Part shown: positions 1-11,186 of the stretch, in pieces
Layout: the number at the start of each line of letters is the position of its first letter
How positions within the stretch are numbered: position 1 is the stretch's first letter
Assembly (NCBI GenBank): GCA_963854735.1
Contig: OY978101.1
Span: 1,703,043-1,767,042 of the forward strand
Reading direction: 5' to 3'
Source of the DNA: Marvania coccoides
Taxonomy: Eukaryota > Chlorophyta > Trebouxiophyceae > Chlorellales > Chlorellaceae
Length of the DNA stretch: 64,000 nucleotides
Notes under the pieces: model-generated
Told to the model about the DNA's origin: nothing
The model's database searches: none
What the model saw: only the letters and a program-made list of their open reading frames with translations
Program-made: the position numbers and the translations under genes

Positions 1-107
1 GTTGAACAAAACAGTATTGAATTAAGGAGAAAAAAACTACTTTAAATCAAATGAATCTCAGTTTTTTTGAAACAATCGCGATTTTGTCGGACAGCAGCGC
101 ATAAGCA

Positions 108-3100
108 ATGGGTGAAAAACAAATAAATGGTACACGAGCGGGCGATGCCGCTGGCCCGTCCTGCCACCCCCACTACGGACTTCCCTTCCCCGCTCCGCCC
201 AAACATATGTTAGCCGATACCGGAGGTGGCGGAATGCAGCCCCCGCCATTTGGCCCCGAGCACCACCATCTCCTGCCACCACCTGGCTTGGGTCCGTGGC
301 CATACTACCCATGGCCACCCCCTCAAATGCCTCACAGCGGCGGTGGGTACAGGCCTGACGCTGGGTCTATGCCGTATGCTGGGGCACCGCTTCCCCAACA
401 TTACCCACCTCCTGGCCTGCAGTCCATGCACGACTACACCAATATCCCTCCCCCACCTGGGTTAGTGCTGCCTCCCAGACCTAACTCTGCTGTGCCATCC
501 ACCCCTCCCAGCACGTCTCCTGCAGCATTTACATCCCTCGAGAGGGTAGACTTGATGGAAGAGGAGGTGAAGGCTGCATTGTCAGCGCTGGAGAAGATGT
601 TTCCGCTGCTCACAGACAGCAGCGTGAGGGTGGTGCTGCTGCGCTGCTTCCTCCATGAACACGTGCAGCCAGTGACAGCTACTGCTGAAGGTACACAATG
701 GGTTTTATTTATATTTCGTTAACCCTGCATTGGCATTCGTAAGTCGTACCTTGTGCGCTTTCTTGTGCAGGGTCGCCAGCGTTCCACACCGTCAGTGCCC
801 TGCGCAGCGTAGGACTCGCCTCTACCGCGTGCAAAGAAGCTCTGTTGGAGCTGCGAACAGCGTACATTGACGGCAAGTTGCTGAGGGCGCTGCCAGGCCT
901 CTCTTCGGGTGCTGGCGTTGAGTGCTCAGTTCTGTCGAAGGCGGTGACCCCTCTTCAGTTGACAGCGGCAGCTCGGTGGGTGTCCATGGCCAGTCCTGCA
1001 GCGGTGCAGCCAGCTCAGGCTGAATTTAACGAACTCCCACCCCCTCCTGGTGGGTGGATGGACTTGCCAAAGAGCGCAGTGCCGGCAGCAACACAGGCCA
1101 GGCCAGTGCCGCTGCCCCCGCCGCTGCAGAACTTCATGGAGATGCCGCAGGCTCTGGAACTGGCGACCGCAGCGCTGCGACATTTAGACACTGCATGCCG
1201 GCTGCTGGGGGATGGTCACAGCAGCGGCATTGCGCGCTTGGAGGTCAGCGGTGATCTGGACTTTGGGCTGTGCTCTGTGGTGAGCCCTGCAGCTGATCAC
1301 GGCAGCATCGGGGCTTTCAATAGCCCCCAGGGGCTCCTCGATGCGCTGCTTCTGGCTGGAGAGCCAACAGCAGGAGCTGGCCCCTCCCACTGCGCCCTTC
1401 GTTTTGACCATATCACGGTGCGCAACGTGGCAAAGCCTGGCACCCCCCACGCGCCCACAGTTTGGGTGCTGGGAGGGGTGGCTTCGCCGCAGCTTCCAGC
1501 GACATTTGCCACCATGGACACGTCGCGGCTGTTCTGGGCAGACCACGCCGCGCTGCAGCTGTCGCCTGGGCAGCGTCATACTGTGACCGTGGCGCTGTGC
1601 TCGCTGGACGGCGCTGGTCGACCAGCAGAGTGCGGCGTCCTGCAGCAGGTGCTCCTGTTTTATTTTGCGGTGGGCAGCGAACCCTCATGCGAGCTCTACT
1701 GCCAGTTGCCTCGCGTGCAGCACGCTGCATTTGCTGACGTGGGGCAGCCAGAGAACGGCAAGGGCCCCCCGTTTCGCGTGTTTGTGGCTGCGCGCCGCGT
1801 GCGTGCCGTCGTGCTGAGCCCGTCCCAGAGCAAGGCGGCGCAGCAGCTGGACATAGAGGCCAAACCGTTCATCCCCCCGCGCCTGAGGACCCTTTTCGAC
1901 CACGAGCCACCCTCGCTGGTGATGCCCATCAAAGCGAATTCTCAGCGGGTATTGGGAGCTGACCCCAACGTTACCTCCCTGAGCGCCAGCACCAAGAAGA
2001 CCCTTGCTGCTGGGCGTAAAGCGACGTGGCACAACGGAGAGGCTGGCAGCTCTGGGGTGCTGCGCCGGTACAGCCGGCTGCTGTTTCTTGAGGAGGCGGC
2101 CATGGAGGTTGATATCTGCCGCCACGACCAGTTCAACACCAGGTAGTGCAGAAAGAAAGAAAGAAAGCAGAATGGGAAACGTAATTTGACTGGCGCGAGA
2201 AAATTTGCAAAGCTCCCTTTGAGTTTCGAGTTTTACATCTTTCAATTTATTAGTGTTATTTCACCTTTTCTCCCTCATTCTTCCCGCTCCCTCCAGGCTT
2301 CATGTGGCGCTGTTTGACAAGTCTGCCAGCAGGGACTACGTCTTGCTGCAAGTTGCTGCCTCAGCCGGACCTTCTCCTTCTCCTCCAGACCCCTTAGATT
2401 CGATCATAAAGAAGCTGTACCGCGGACCCGAGGTGGGTTGCATCTTCCCCGCCCACCTGTTTAAAAGGGGCCGAGCGAGCCGCGGCACGTTTGACGTCTT
2501 GGCGGTGATCAACGTTCCTGGGCTGCCTGAGGGCCGCCCATCCGTTGTGGTGGGCGACTGTGTGCACCTTCGTGTTGCTGCGAGGGATCAAGCTGAGTAC
2601 ATTGGCACCGTGGCGTCGGTGGAGGGATCAACTCTGCTGCTGGCGCTGCCGCGTCCGTTTTACATCGATACCGGGCTGGTAGAGCCTCTGTGCGAGGTTG
2701 CGAGCGATAATGACACAGCGGGGAGCGTGGCTTCTCGTGTGTTTGATGGGCTGGTGCACGTTCGCTTTTCCTTTGACAGGCGCCCCTTCAGGCACATGCA
2801 CACCGCGCTGGCCACCGCCAGCAACTCTGCTGGCGGCCTCTCGCTGGTGCCACCTGATGCCGATGAGCGAAATGCAGTGAATGCGGCGAGGGCAGCGGCA
2901 GAGGAAGCGGCGCCCTTGCTGGCTGAAGTGGATATCGTGGCCGCTGAACTTGGACACCCGAGCTCTGGTACTGATAACAGCCACGCAACGAAGCTCAATC
3001 CGGAGCAGCGCCATGCCGTGGCGGCGGTTCTTTGCGGGGCAGGGCGACGCTCGCCGTACGCGCTGCACGGCCCCCCTGGTGAGTATAACTTATAGTTTTT

Positions 3101-5005
3101 TGCTTTTATATACGTTTAATATGTTTATTTTATTACATTTATATGTCTTTTGGTATTTTTAGGAACTGGAAAGACTGTGACGCTGGTGACCTGCGCTCTA
3201 AAGCTGCTGGAAAAGTATCCCACGTGTCGCATCCTGTGCTGCGCCCCCCAAAACTACAGCGCAGACCTGTTATGCTCTGCGCTGGCCGCAGCGGGGCTAC
3301 GTGACTCGCAGCTGTTCCGCCTCAACGACCCCCGCCGCCCGCCATACACCGCCAAAGCCGACGTCCTCCCCTTCTCCAAGGTGGACTACCAAAGCGGGAT
3401 GTTTTGCCTGCCATCTGACCGGGAACTGGCGGCAAAGCAGGTGGTGTGCTGCACTTGCTCTGCTGCCTCGCTGATGATAACCGACATGAACGATGCTCAG
3501 GGGTTCACCCACGTGCTCATTGACGAGGCGGGGCAGGCGCTGCTGCCTGAAGCGCTCATTCCTTTGACTCTGATGCGCCTTCCCGGCGAGGGCATGGCCA
3601 GTCGAGGGTGGGGCTCTGTGGTGTGTGGAGACCCTCGCCAGTTGGGGCCCATCGCCCGCTCCCCCACTGCCGCAGCCGCGGGCCTGGCCACCTCCCTGCT
3701 GGAGCGCCTGATTCAATCGCACAAGGCGGCAGCTGGCGCGCTGATCGCTGCTGGACGCGCCCCTGCCACCTCCATGCTGCTGTCCAATTACCGCTCCCAC
3801 TCCTCGCTGCTGGACCTCCCGTCGAAGCTGTTTTACGAGGGCAAGCTGCTTGCAGCAGCCGACCCCGTCAGCGGTGAGAGACAAATAAACTATTCTTTTT
3901 TTAGCACATTTTTTTTCGAGAATAATTTATTTATAATAATTTATATATTTAATGAATTTTAATGAATGCTATGTTCCAATTTTCTCTTATCTATTTTATT
4001 TATTGCAGTCTCGCCCCCCAAGTGGGCCGAACTGGAGGACAACGACGCAGCAGAAGCTGGCCAAGAGACAGAGCGATGTGCGGGCGACAATGGGGAAGCA
4101 GAAGGAGAAGAAGGAGGAGAGGACGCAGGTGGATTTGATGAGGGGACGCGGCGCGCCAGTCTGCTGTTTTATGGAGTGCGCGGGGTGCAGGCGAGGGAGG
4201 GGGACGCCCTTTCATATTCCAACGCCATGGAGGCTGCAGCGGTGGCTGATCTGGTGGAGGGTTTAGTGCGCGTGGGCGGCTCTGGGGTGCTTTCCTCTGA
4301 GATAGGCGTGATGGCGACCTACCGCCGACAGGTGCAGGGCATTCGCATTCTGCTGCGCAAGAGGGGCTTGGGTGCAGTGCGCGTGGGCACGGTGGACGAG
4401 TGAGTGAACGCTCTGGTTGCGATTTGATCTCGTTTACCTTACTGTGGCAGCTAAAACTCGATTGATGCATTTCTTCCATTTTCCTCTTTCTTTTCGCTAG
4501 CTATCAAGGCCAGGAGGAGCGCGTCATCTTCATTTCCACGGTGCTGTCCCGCCCTGCGTCGCTGGGGGAAGCAGACGCCCACGCCCACTCGCTGTGGGGG
4601 AACCCAAAGCGGTTCAACGTGGCCATCACCCGTGCGAAAGCGCTGCTTGTGGTGGTGGGCCACCCCTCGTGCCTGGTTGAGGACCCAAGTTGGCGGGAGT
4701 TGGTGCGGCACTGCGCTGCCACTGGGCGGTTCAGAGGGGCCGGGGCGGCGCAGCTGGCGGCGAGGCTGGGGACGGGGCTGGCAGCAGCGCCCTGGGAAGA
4801 GGTGAGCGGAAAGAAAGAAGCTTCGGACTATGGTGTTCGGGAAGAGGAGGAGAATGACCAAGACGAGGAGCTGGCTGCTGCCGTGTCGCAGTTGGCTGAG
4901 CTGGCGCTGCTGGGCGGCGGGGATTACGCCACGATGTTCCCGGAGTCGCTGGATGAGATGCACGCAGCGTACGGTGAAGAGATGGAATGGCGCGTCATGC
5001 TCTAG
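108..5005 (+). CDS. MOV10/SDE3-type SF1 RNA helicase
   Basis: Six exons, each junction keeping frame: 108-690, 771-2142, 2297-3078, 3163-3873, 4009-4399, 4501-5005 (1447 aa). The first ~145 residues are rich in Pro, Gly and Tyr and look disordered. The C-terminal half is a superfamily 1 (Upf1-like) helicase: the Walker A GPPGTGKT near residue 910 is split by intron 3, the Walker B is DEAG (not DEAD/DECD) near 1032, then GDPRQLGP, NYRSH, YQGQEE (created by the last splice) and the motif VI stretch FNVAITRAK. The DEAG box and overall order match the MOV10/Armitage/SDE3 branch, which in plants and animals acts in RNA silencing and control of transposons. The silencing role is inferred from family only. 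The gene converges on the RING-PHD gene, with 160 bp between stops. Confidence 0.9.
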
Positions 5006-5165
5006 AAAATAACAAATAATCTAATTCACCTGAAATTTCGTTTCATTTCGTTTCACATATTGCAAATTTAAAAAATAAATGTGGTTCTTACTTGTCTTTT
5101 CACTCTTTATCAAGCGCGTTCGTTATTGTCTGCTAATTGTAATCAAATTACGCACCGCCTCTCCC

Positions 5166-7811
5166 CTACTGCTGCGCCCTCACCATGGCTGCCAGCGACT
5201 CATCCACCGCCGCAGCCGCGTCCTCGGGCGTGGCCCTTGGTCCTTTGGTGCGCATCAGCGCATGCGTGGCCGCCCTGGCCAGCTCCGTGAACTGCAGCTT
5301 GCTGATGGCCTCCTCGTCATACAACACCCGAAGCTGCTTCTTCACCAGTGACGCTAATATCTCTTTTTCGTTAGGAATGGGCGCATCTGGCCCCTTTGCT
5401 ACCGCTCCACGAGCACGCTGCCCCTGGGAGACGGAAGGCGTGAGGCGGTAGTCAGGGGAAGAGGTGGTGGTGGTGGCGGCTGAGGTTGCCAGTGCTGCCG
5501 TGGCACCGCCGGAATGAGACGCATCTGCGCAGCCTTTGAGAGAGAACGTGGCAGGGAGGCGCTCTTCAGGCGACAGCACGTGGGGGTGGCGGTGCGGAGG
5601 GGCCAGATCTAGCGGGGTTGGGCCGACTTCAGCGGTGGCAGCCATGCGAGGCGCGGACATGCGGTGTTGCTGCTGCTGCTGCCGGTGGCCGCTGTTTCGA
5701 ATGTTGGACGGGTTGGGCCGTGCTGCCCCAGACTGACGAGGCAGCACGGCAGGGCGGGAAAATCCTGACACGGGAGGCCTCTGCTGCGTTTGTTGCTGCT
5801 GCTGCTGCTGCTGTTGGCGGGTTCCCCGAAACGGCCGCCATTCGGTTGCGGTGCCGCGGGCAGCCAGGCGCTCGCGCAGCGGCGCTGGGCTGCTGCGGCC
5901 ATCGCCGTTGATGGGCTCTGGCGGTGTTGCCACCCCCAGGAGAGGGCCTGCGAACTGAAACCGAGAAAACTGGTGGGGAGGGCGATCCCTGGGGCCGCTG
6001 CCGCTGCCATTCCCACCGCTGCCGCCTGCCGCTTCAAACGCCACCCGCGTCCCAAAGTTCAGGTCTGCCACGGTGCGCAGACGACGCCCTGAGCTGCCAG
6101 GGCTGGAGGGAGGACGGCGCGAAGGCCCAGATGCAGCTCCGCGAGGCGTCACAGTCGGCGCGGTGGTGGCGGTGGCAGCAGGTGGCTGTCGGCGCGGGGG
6201 CAGCCTTGCTCCGCGCTCTCTGCACTGCGCCAGGTCTTTGCGCAGCTTGGCACCCAGTGAGGCCAGAGGAGGACTGGTGCTGACCCCTGCACCAGCGCGC
6301 ACCTCGGATCCGGATCCCCCACTACCAGTCAGGTCCACAGTCTCCTGCTCTGCGCGCTGCCGCTGCCGCCTGCTGGGCCCGGCTGCCTCCCTGGGGGTGG
6401 AACCGAGCACGTCGCCAAATGACGCCTCACCTGAGCGAATGGCATCCCAGTTGCGGGCCAGCGCCTGAACAGCCCGGTGTGCTGCAGTGGGAGCCGCTCC
6501 TGCTGCTGCCGATGGCGCTGCCGACTTTCCTCCCCGGCCAAACGCCTCTGCCGCTGCTGCCGCCGCCCGCCCAACTCTAGAGCGCCGCGCTGGTTGTTGC
6601 TGCTGCTGCGCCTGCCTGTTCCTGTCGCTGTTGTTGTTACTGCGCCCTGCCCTGGGGATGAGCACGGCCTCTTCCTCATCGCTGCCGCTCTCTCGTCCTT
6701 TCTCCCCGCCACTCCAGTCCGCCCACTCCACTGCCTCCTCCTCAAAGTCGCTGCCAAGGGCCTCGGGCGATGGCGCAGCGCGAGCGCCTACTCGTCGCCG
6801 CCACCGCCACCCCCCAGGATATAGTTCCTCCTCCTCCGGCTGCCCTCTTCGCCCCCGGCGCTGCTCCTGCTGTGCCCCTCTCGTCGGTCTTCGCTGCTGC
6901 TGCTGCCTTCGCTGCACCACCTCTGGGCTGCTCTTAAAGTCGTCGTCATCGTCTTCCTCATCGTCCGACACAATGAACCCATCAAGGTCAGCTGCATCGC
7001 GAGCTGCACCAGTTTCCAACCGCCGCCGCCGCCGCCGGGGCTGCACCTCCTCCTCCTCTTCGATCTCGTCATCGCTGTCGGAATCATCAATGACCACAGT
7101 GGCCCTGCGCCGCCGGTCGCGGCGCTGCTGCCGCCTCTGCAGTGGCTGGGAGTCCTCATCCTCGTCCTCGTCGTCCAGCAGCTCCACCACCTCCATGCGC
7201 TGCCGCGGCTGCTGCGGCTGTCGTTGCTGCCGCCGACGCTGGCGCGCGCAGTGCGAGCAGAACCACTCTCCGTCGGGGATCTCGACCAGGTTGGCGCAGT
7301 ATGTGTGGCAGGCGGAGTCGCACCCTGCACGGTATTGAAAAAAAAAAATGAATTGTGCTGCAGAATACCGCTGAAAATGTTAAAACATCGGCTACCGTGT
7401 TGTAAAGAGCGCAACTGCATCAGCAATTTTCGAGAAAAACTATATAAGGCTCTCACCGTCGCACAGCAGCAGCTGCTCCTCGTCGTGCTCTCCGCCACAC
7501 ACCAGGCACGCCAGCCCGTTGATCCACTCCTGGAAGTTGGGGTCCTCAAAGGCGGGGCGCTGATTGCACTCCGCCACCGTGTCCACTTTCAGCACGGTGC
7601 CAGGGAGGGCGTCAGCTGGGCCAATGACTTGGAGGCGGGCGGGGGTGCCAGGCAGCCGCTTCTTGGTGATAGTCTCGAAGCGCAGCTTGCACATGGGGCA
7701 GCTGTTCTCGATGGTGGACCATTTTGAGATGCACGGGTAGCAGAATCGATGGGCGCAGCTTGAAATTTCACCTGCCTCGCTGATCGCATCGTGGCAAATG
7801 GAGCAGTCCAT
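5166..7811 (-). CDS. RING finger plus PHD finger protein with long disordered tail
   Basis: Two exons, complement(5166-7324, 7457-7811), 837 aa. The protein opens directly with a C3HC4 RING finger (residues ~3-43; CxxC, then CxHxxC, then CPMC). A PHD finger follows at ~100-150; the splice joins LLLCDG to CDSACHTYC and restores its zinc ligands. The remaining ~680 residues are low complexity: acidic and serine-rich tracts, Arg-rich blocks, poly-Gln near 5795-5815 and poly-Ala. A short helical-looking C-terminus follows (begins NEKEILASL). RING-PHD pairs occur in nuclear E3 ligase/chromatin proteins of the PHRF1 type, so a chromatin- or transcription-linked ubiquitin ligase is likely, but the partner is unknown. 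No SRI domain was recognised. Confidence 0.85.
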
Positions 7812-8299
7812 CGTGCTCTTGCGTGGAAAGAAAAGAATATGAAGTAGGGGTTGGGTTATCTGAAACAGCTATTGGATTGGCTGATTTCTCTCATTTCGTT
7901 TCAGTTGATCAACAACCACACTACATCGATGTTTATTTAAACTTGTGCAGCTTGAGCGCTCGTAGGCGTCGGCACGGTCAAATTTGAAAACCTGTTTAAT
8001 TTTTTAAAATTAACTGGCGCTGCGAGCGAAAAACGTCGAGCAACCTGGAGCACAGCGCGCAGCGGCGGTGTTGAGAACAAGAAGGGGGCTCAATATCAAA
8101 CCCATACAGAGACCTTGCAAAGTCCAGCCACCTTTAAACGGGGGCAAGTGGGCGAAAGAGCAAGTCTAGAGTAACAGCCTAGCCGCCCAAATTTCTACTT
8201 CCTACGTCTTGCTGCACAACAACCCTTCAACTCAATATTCGCACAAGACCTATCTTACAACAAATAATTAAACTAATAAAGGAAAACAAATGCTTTGTT
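7812..8299. other. intergenic, upstream of RING-PHD gene
   Basis: Non-coding by inspection. It should hold the RING-PHD promoter (the gene reads leftward from 7811) and the 3' flank of the phosphatase gene. Pyrimidine-rich and AT-rich blocks are present, but no TATA box, tRNA or long open frame that I can support. Confidence 0.5.
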
Positions 8300-8423
8300 C
8301 AGTAGTTCTAGTGTTCAGTAATAGTACTAGTGGACCCTCAGTAGTTCTGGTGTTCGGTAACAGTACTAGTGACCCCCTACGAGTACTAGTGGACCCTCAG
8401 TAGTTCTAGTGTTCAGTAACAGT
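8300..8423. repeat. short tandem repeat cluster (unit ~39-58 bp)
   Basis: Two full copies and one partial copy of a unit beginning CAGTAGTTCT and running through GTGTTCAGTAA, AGTACTAGT and GGACCCT. Copy starts are near 8300, 8339 and 8398; the middle copy carries an extra CCCCCTACGAGTACTAGT block. The palindrome AGTACTAGT recurs inside the units. The array abuts the stop codon of the phosphatase gene at 8429 and would fall in its 3' untranslated region. Confidence 0.75.
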
Positions 8424-8428
8424 GCTTT

Positions 8429-10224
8429 TTATTTCAAACCCAAGTTCAAACGCGGCACAGGCAAAGGCCGGGGGGCTGCGGCCGCCTCCGCAGGGGACGC
8501 CTGCACCGCCGCAGTTGTAGGGGCAGGGGCCTCGTCATCCGAAGAGAGATCCGAGCCAGCGTCTGAAGAAGTAGAAGAGGACGGAGACAAGACGAGGTCA
8601 TCGCCCCCTTGCAGGGGTTGCTGCTGCTGCTGGGGGGAAGGCAGGCCGCCGAGCGACAGCCTGGGAACAGCGGGAGACGGTGACCCCGTCGCCGCCGCCG
8701 CTGCTGCTCCGGTTGGCGTTGATGCTGCCGCTCTTCCGCCTGAGAGAGGTGAGACGCCGGTGGGGCTGGGCACCCTCCGCCGCACCGCCAGCTCCTGGAA
8801 ATCCAGCGCCTTGGCCCGCGCGGACTCTGACCCCGAGTCGAAGGAGTAGATGCTGCTGCGACCTGTGCTGCGCGCGCTGCGCTCCCGCTGCTCTGCCTCC
8901 TCGGAGCGCGGCTGCTTGCGCAGACGGTCGTTGGGGGACTCGGACAGCAGAGGCTCGGCGCGGGGGGTCTTGCGCCCGCTGCGTGCGCTGTCGGTGGGCG
9001 ATTCTGCGTCTGGGGAGCGCACAGTCGCACGGGCGTACACCTCATAATCACGATTGTAAGAGGGGACGGGGCGCACGTCACGGGGGCCAGCCCCAGGGGC
9101 GGGGGGCGGCGGCGGGGTGCTCCCCCCCCGCGCACTGGCCCTGTGCACCCCCTCCAGCGCCGCCCAGAACTCCTCGGTCTCCTGGCCTTGGTGGACGCAC
9201 ACCGGCGCTGCAGCTGCGCCCTCGTAGCGGTGCAGCTGCCCCGCAAACCGCAGCGCGGCGGCGGAGAACTCGTCGGCGCACGCTGCGCCGGTCCATACGT
9301 AGACGTCTGGGTGGGAGTGCAGCACGAAAGCGCCACGAGGGTCCAGCGCGGCTGCGGGGAGTTTTGCGATGAGGAAAGTGGGCGCGGAGGAGGACTGCGG
9401 GGCGATGCGGTACAGGCGTGGCATGCCTGCATCTTGAGTGCGCCTCCTGTGCCACTGGATGAGCTGGCAGATGAACCCAATGTTGGGGTTGGCGACGCCG
9501 CGCATCTGCTTCACCTCTGCAAAAATCTCCTCGTAGGAGCGAGCTTCGCGCCACATGCGGTACGCGATGGCCAGGCTGCACGAGCGCGACACCCCCTGGG
9601 AGCAGTGGATGAACACGCGGCCATCTGGGGCGCCCTCGATGAAGTCAAACACGTCGTACATAACCGAAAGAATGTCCTCGCCAGGGGAGTCTGACAGGGA
9701 AAAACATAGGTGGATGGTGAGGTGGATGGTGGGAGTAGAAATGAGTTAAGAGATGGCATGCATGGAAATATAGGGGGGATCAAAAGAGCGAGGAGGGTTT
9801 AAAGCCTACCTTGCAGGTAGAGCGTCTGGTAGTTGAAGTCTGACTCGAAGTAGGGTGGGTACAGGAAGCCCACGCAGTTGACGATGTGGGTGATGGCTGA
9901 GCCCTTGAGGGTGTCCAGGTTGCGCGCCACGGTCTCACCCCCAACATACAGGCGGTCGCCTACCCAGGAGCACTGCTGCTCGTAGTGGGCAAGTTTCTCC
10001 TTGCGGGTGCGCAGCTCGGTCGGGGGGCCATCGTCGCGGGGGAGGGTTTGCAGGTCTAGAAATCGCAGGGAGGAGGACTTGGGCGGTGCTGAAGGGGCAG
10101 CCAGAGATCGATGGTTTGCTGCGGGTCGGACAGGATCCTCGCCCACCACCTCCACGTCTGCGTCCCGCTTCAAGAAACGCGAGGCGAACAGAGGAAACAT
10201 TCCGGTTGACGTCAAACTGCTCAT
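8429..10224 (-). CDS. MKP1-type dual-specificity protein phosphatase with gelsolin-like domain
   Basis: Two exons, complement(8429-9690, 9810-10224), 558 aa. I chose the ATG at 10224; an in-frame ATG at 10311 would add 29 residues. The phosphatase domain carries the cysteine signature HCSQGVSRS (C-x5-R, the phosphate loop) and an upstream aspartate in the DSPGEDI stretch made by the splice. Downstream of the catalytic domain is a gelsolin-like segment (RLYRIAPQ, then DPRGAFVLHS and VYVWTG), then a Ser/Pro/Ala-rich tail. Phosphatase plus gelsolin segment is the layout of plant MAP kinase phosphatase 1, so the expected substrate is a phosphorylated stress MAPK. The function is inferred by family. 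The gene has the same orientation as the RING-PHD gene. Confidence 0.88.
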
Positions 10225-10311
10225 CGTGTCGCCATTTTTATTTTTATTTTGAAAGAAACGCGTGGTGAAAGCCGCTGGTTCCAGTCCAAGATGCCCCGCT
10301 ATCAGCCCCAA

Positions 10312-11186
10312 ATTGCTGCGAATTTAGAATTTTTGGTTTGCGACGCGGAAAAACGAGTTTTAAATTTCAAATTTTTTTTCTGGTGAACCGAAGGAGCAAC
10401 CCCAACGAAAATGAAGCTGCTGCAGTTGGTTACCTTGGTGTTAATATGAACCAAACCACCTGAATAATGGCAGCGAGAAAGGCGCAGACGAGCTATTGAA
10501 ACTTGGAACGACCCTGAAAATTAGCTTGGTCGCATTTCGGTTCGGAGAACACAACTTATGCTACAGCAGCAGCAGATCCTGCAGGGCTGCACGAACTGGT
10601 GAAGGCGCATGACCAACAGCTGCAAATGATTGCGGCGATGCAGTCTCAGCTGGCGGCAATGCAAGCACACACAGCTCATTTGCTCTAGGGAGCCTGCCGC
10701 CACCTTGGCTGCTACTCGCAGACAACGATGAGCTGGCGTACCTGAAGGACGAGATGTGCTGGCCGCGTTTCGTTGCGAAACTTCTGTCGAGCTGGGAATG
10801 CACCAGAGGACCGCCGCCCTGCAGTTTTCTGCTGCCATATGACTGGCGGTCTGTAAAGGATGACTGGCTGATCTGACTTCAAATATAAAGCTGCGTTTAA
10901 ATGCAAATACCGTGGGGCGAAGCTGGTTGGTCTGTGTGTGCGGGGGCGGCACCCGTGTCGACGAGTTCAATGAAGTCCTCCAGGCCTTTGAATGCTGCCC
11001 TTGGGGGTTTATCGTCGCTGGCGTCGCATGCCTTGTCTCCCGTCATTCCCCCCTGGCATTGCTTTCCTAATCTTGAGAGAAAATTTACGTGATCCCCACA
11101 TCACCCTCCGGAAGGACCGAGAATCCGCAATGAACGCTGTTTAGCCAAACACCAACTGATTTAACAAGTTATTAATCTGCAATTTT
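10312..11186. other. divergent intergenic region with coding-like debris
   Basis: Lies between the leftward phosphatase gene and the rightward pirin gene, so both promoters should be here. The first ~200 bp is AT-rich. From about 10550 to 11070 the + strand has three short, non-aligned open stretches with protein-like composition: one ending at a TAG at 10686, one ending at a TGA at 10874 and one ending at a TAA at 11068. None has a convincing start or splice site; see the separate entry. Confidence 0.5.
10550..11070 (+). pseudogene. possible decayed gene fragment, family unknown
   Basis: Three successive reading frames look coding but are interrupted. The first has a Gln/Met/Ala-rich coiled-coil-like stretch (includes MIAAMQSQLAAMQ) and ends at 10688. 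The second, in the -1 frame, includes ADNDELAYLKDEMCWPRF and is unusually rich in Trp, Leu and Pro; it ends at 10876. The third includes RVDEFNEVLQAFECCPWGF and ends at 11070. This may be a frameshifted remnant or exons of an unrecognised gene. I do not recognise the family. Confidence 0.3.
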
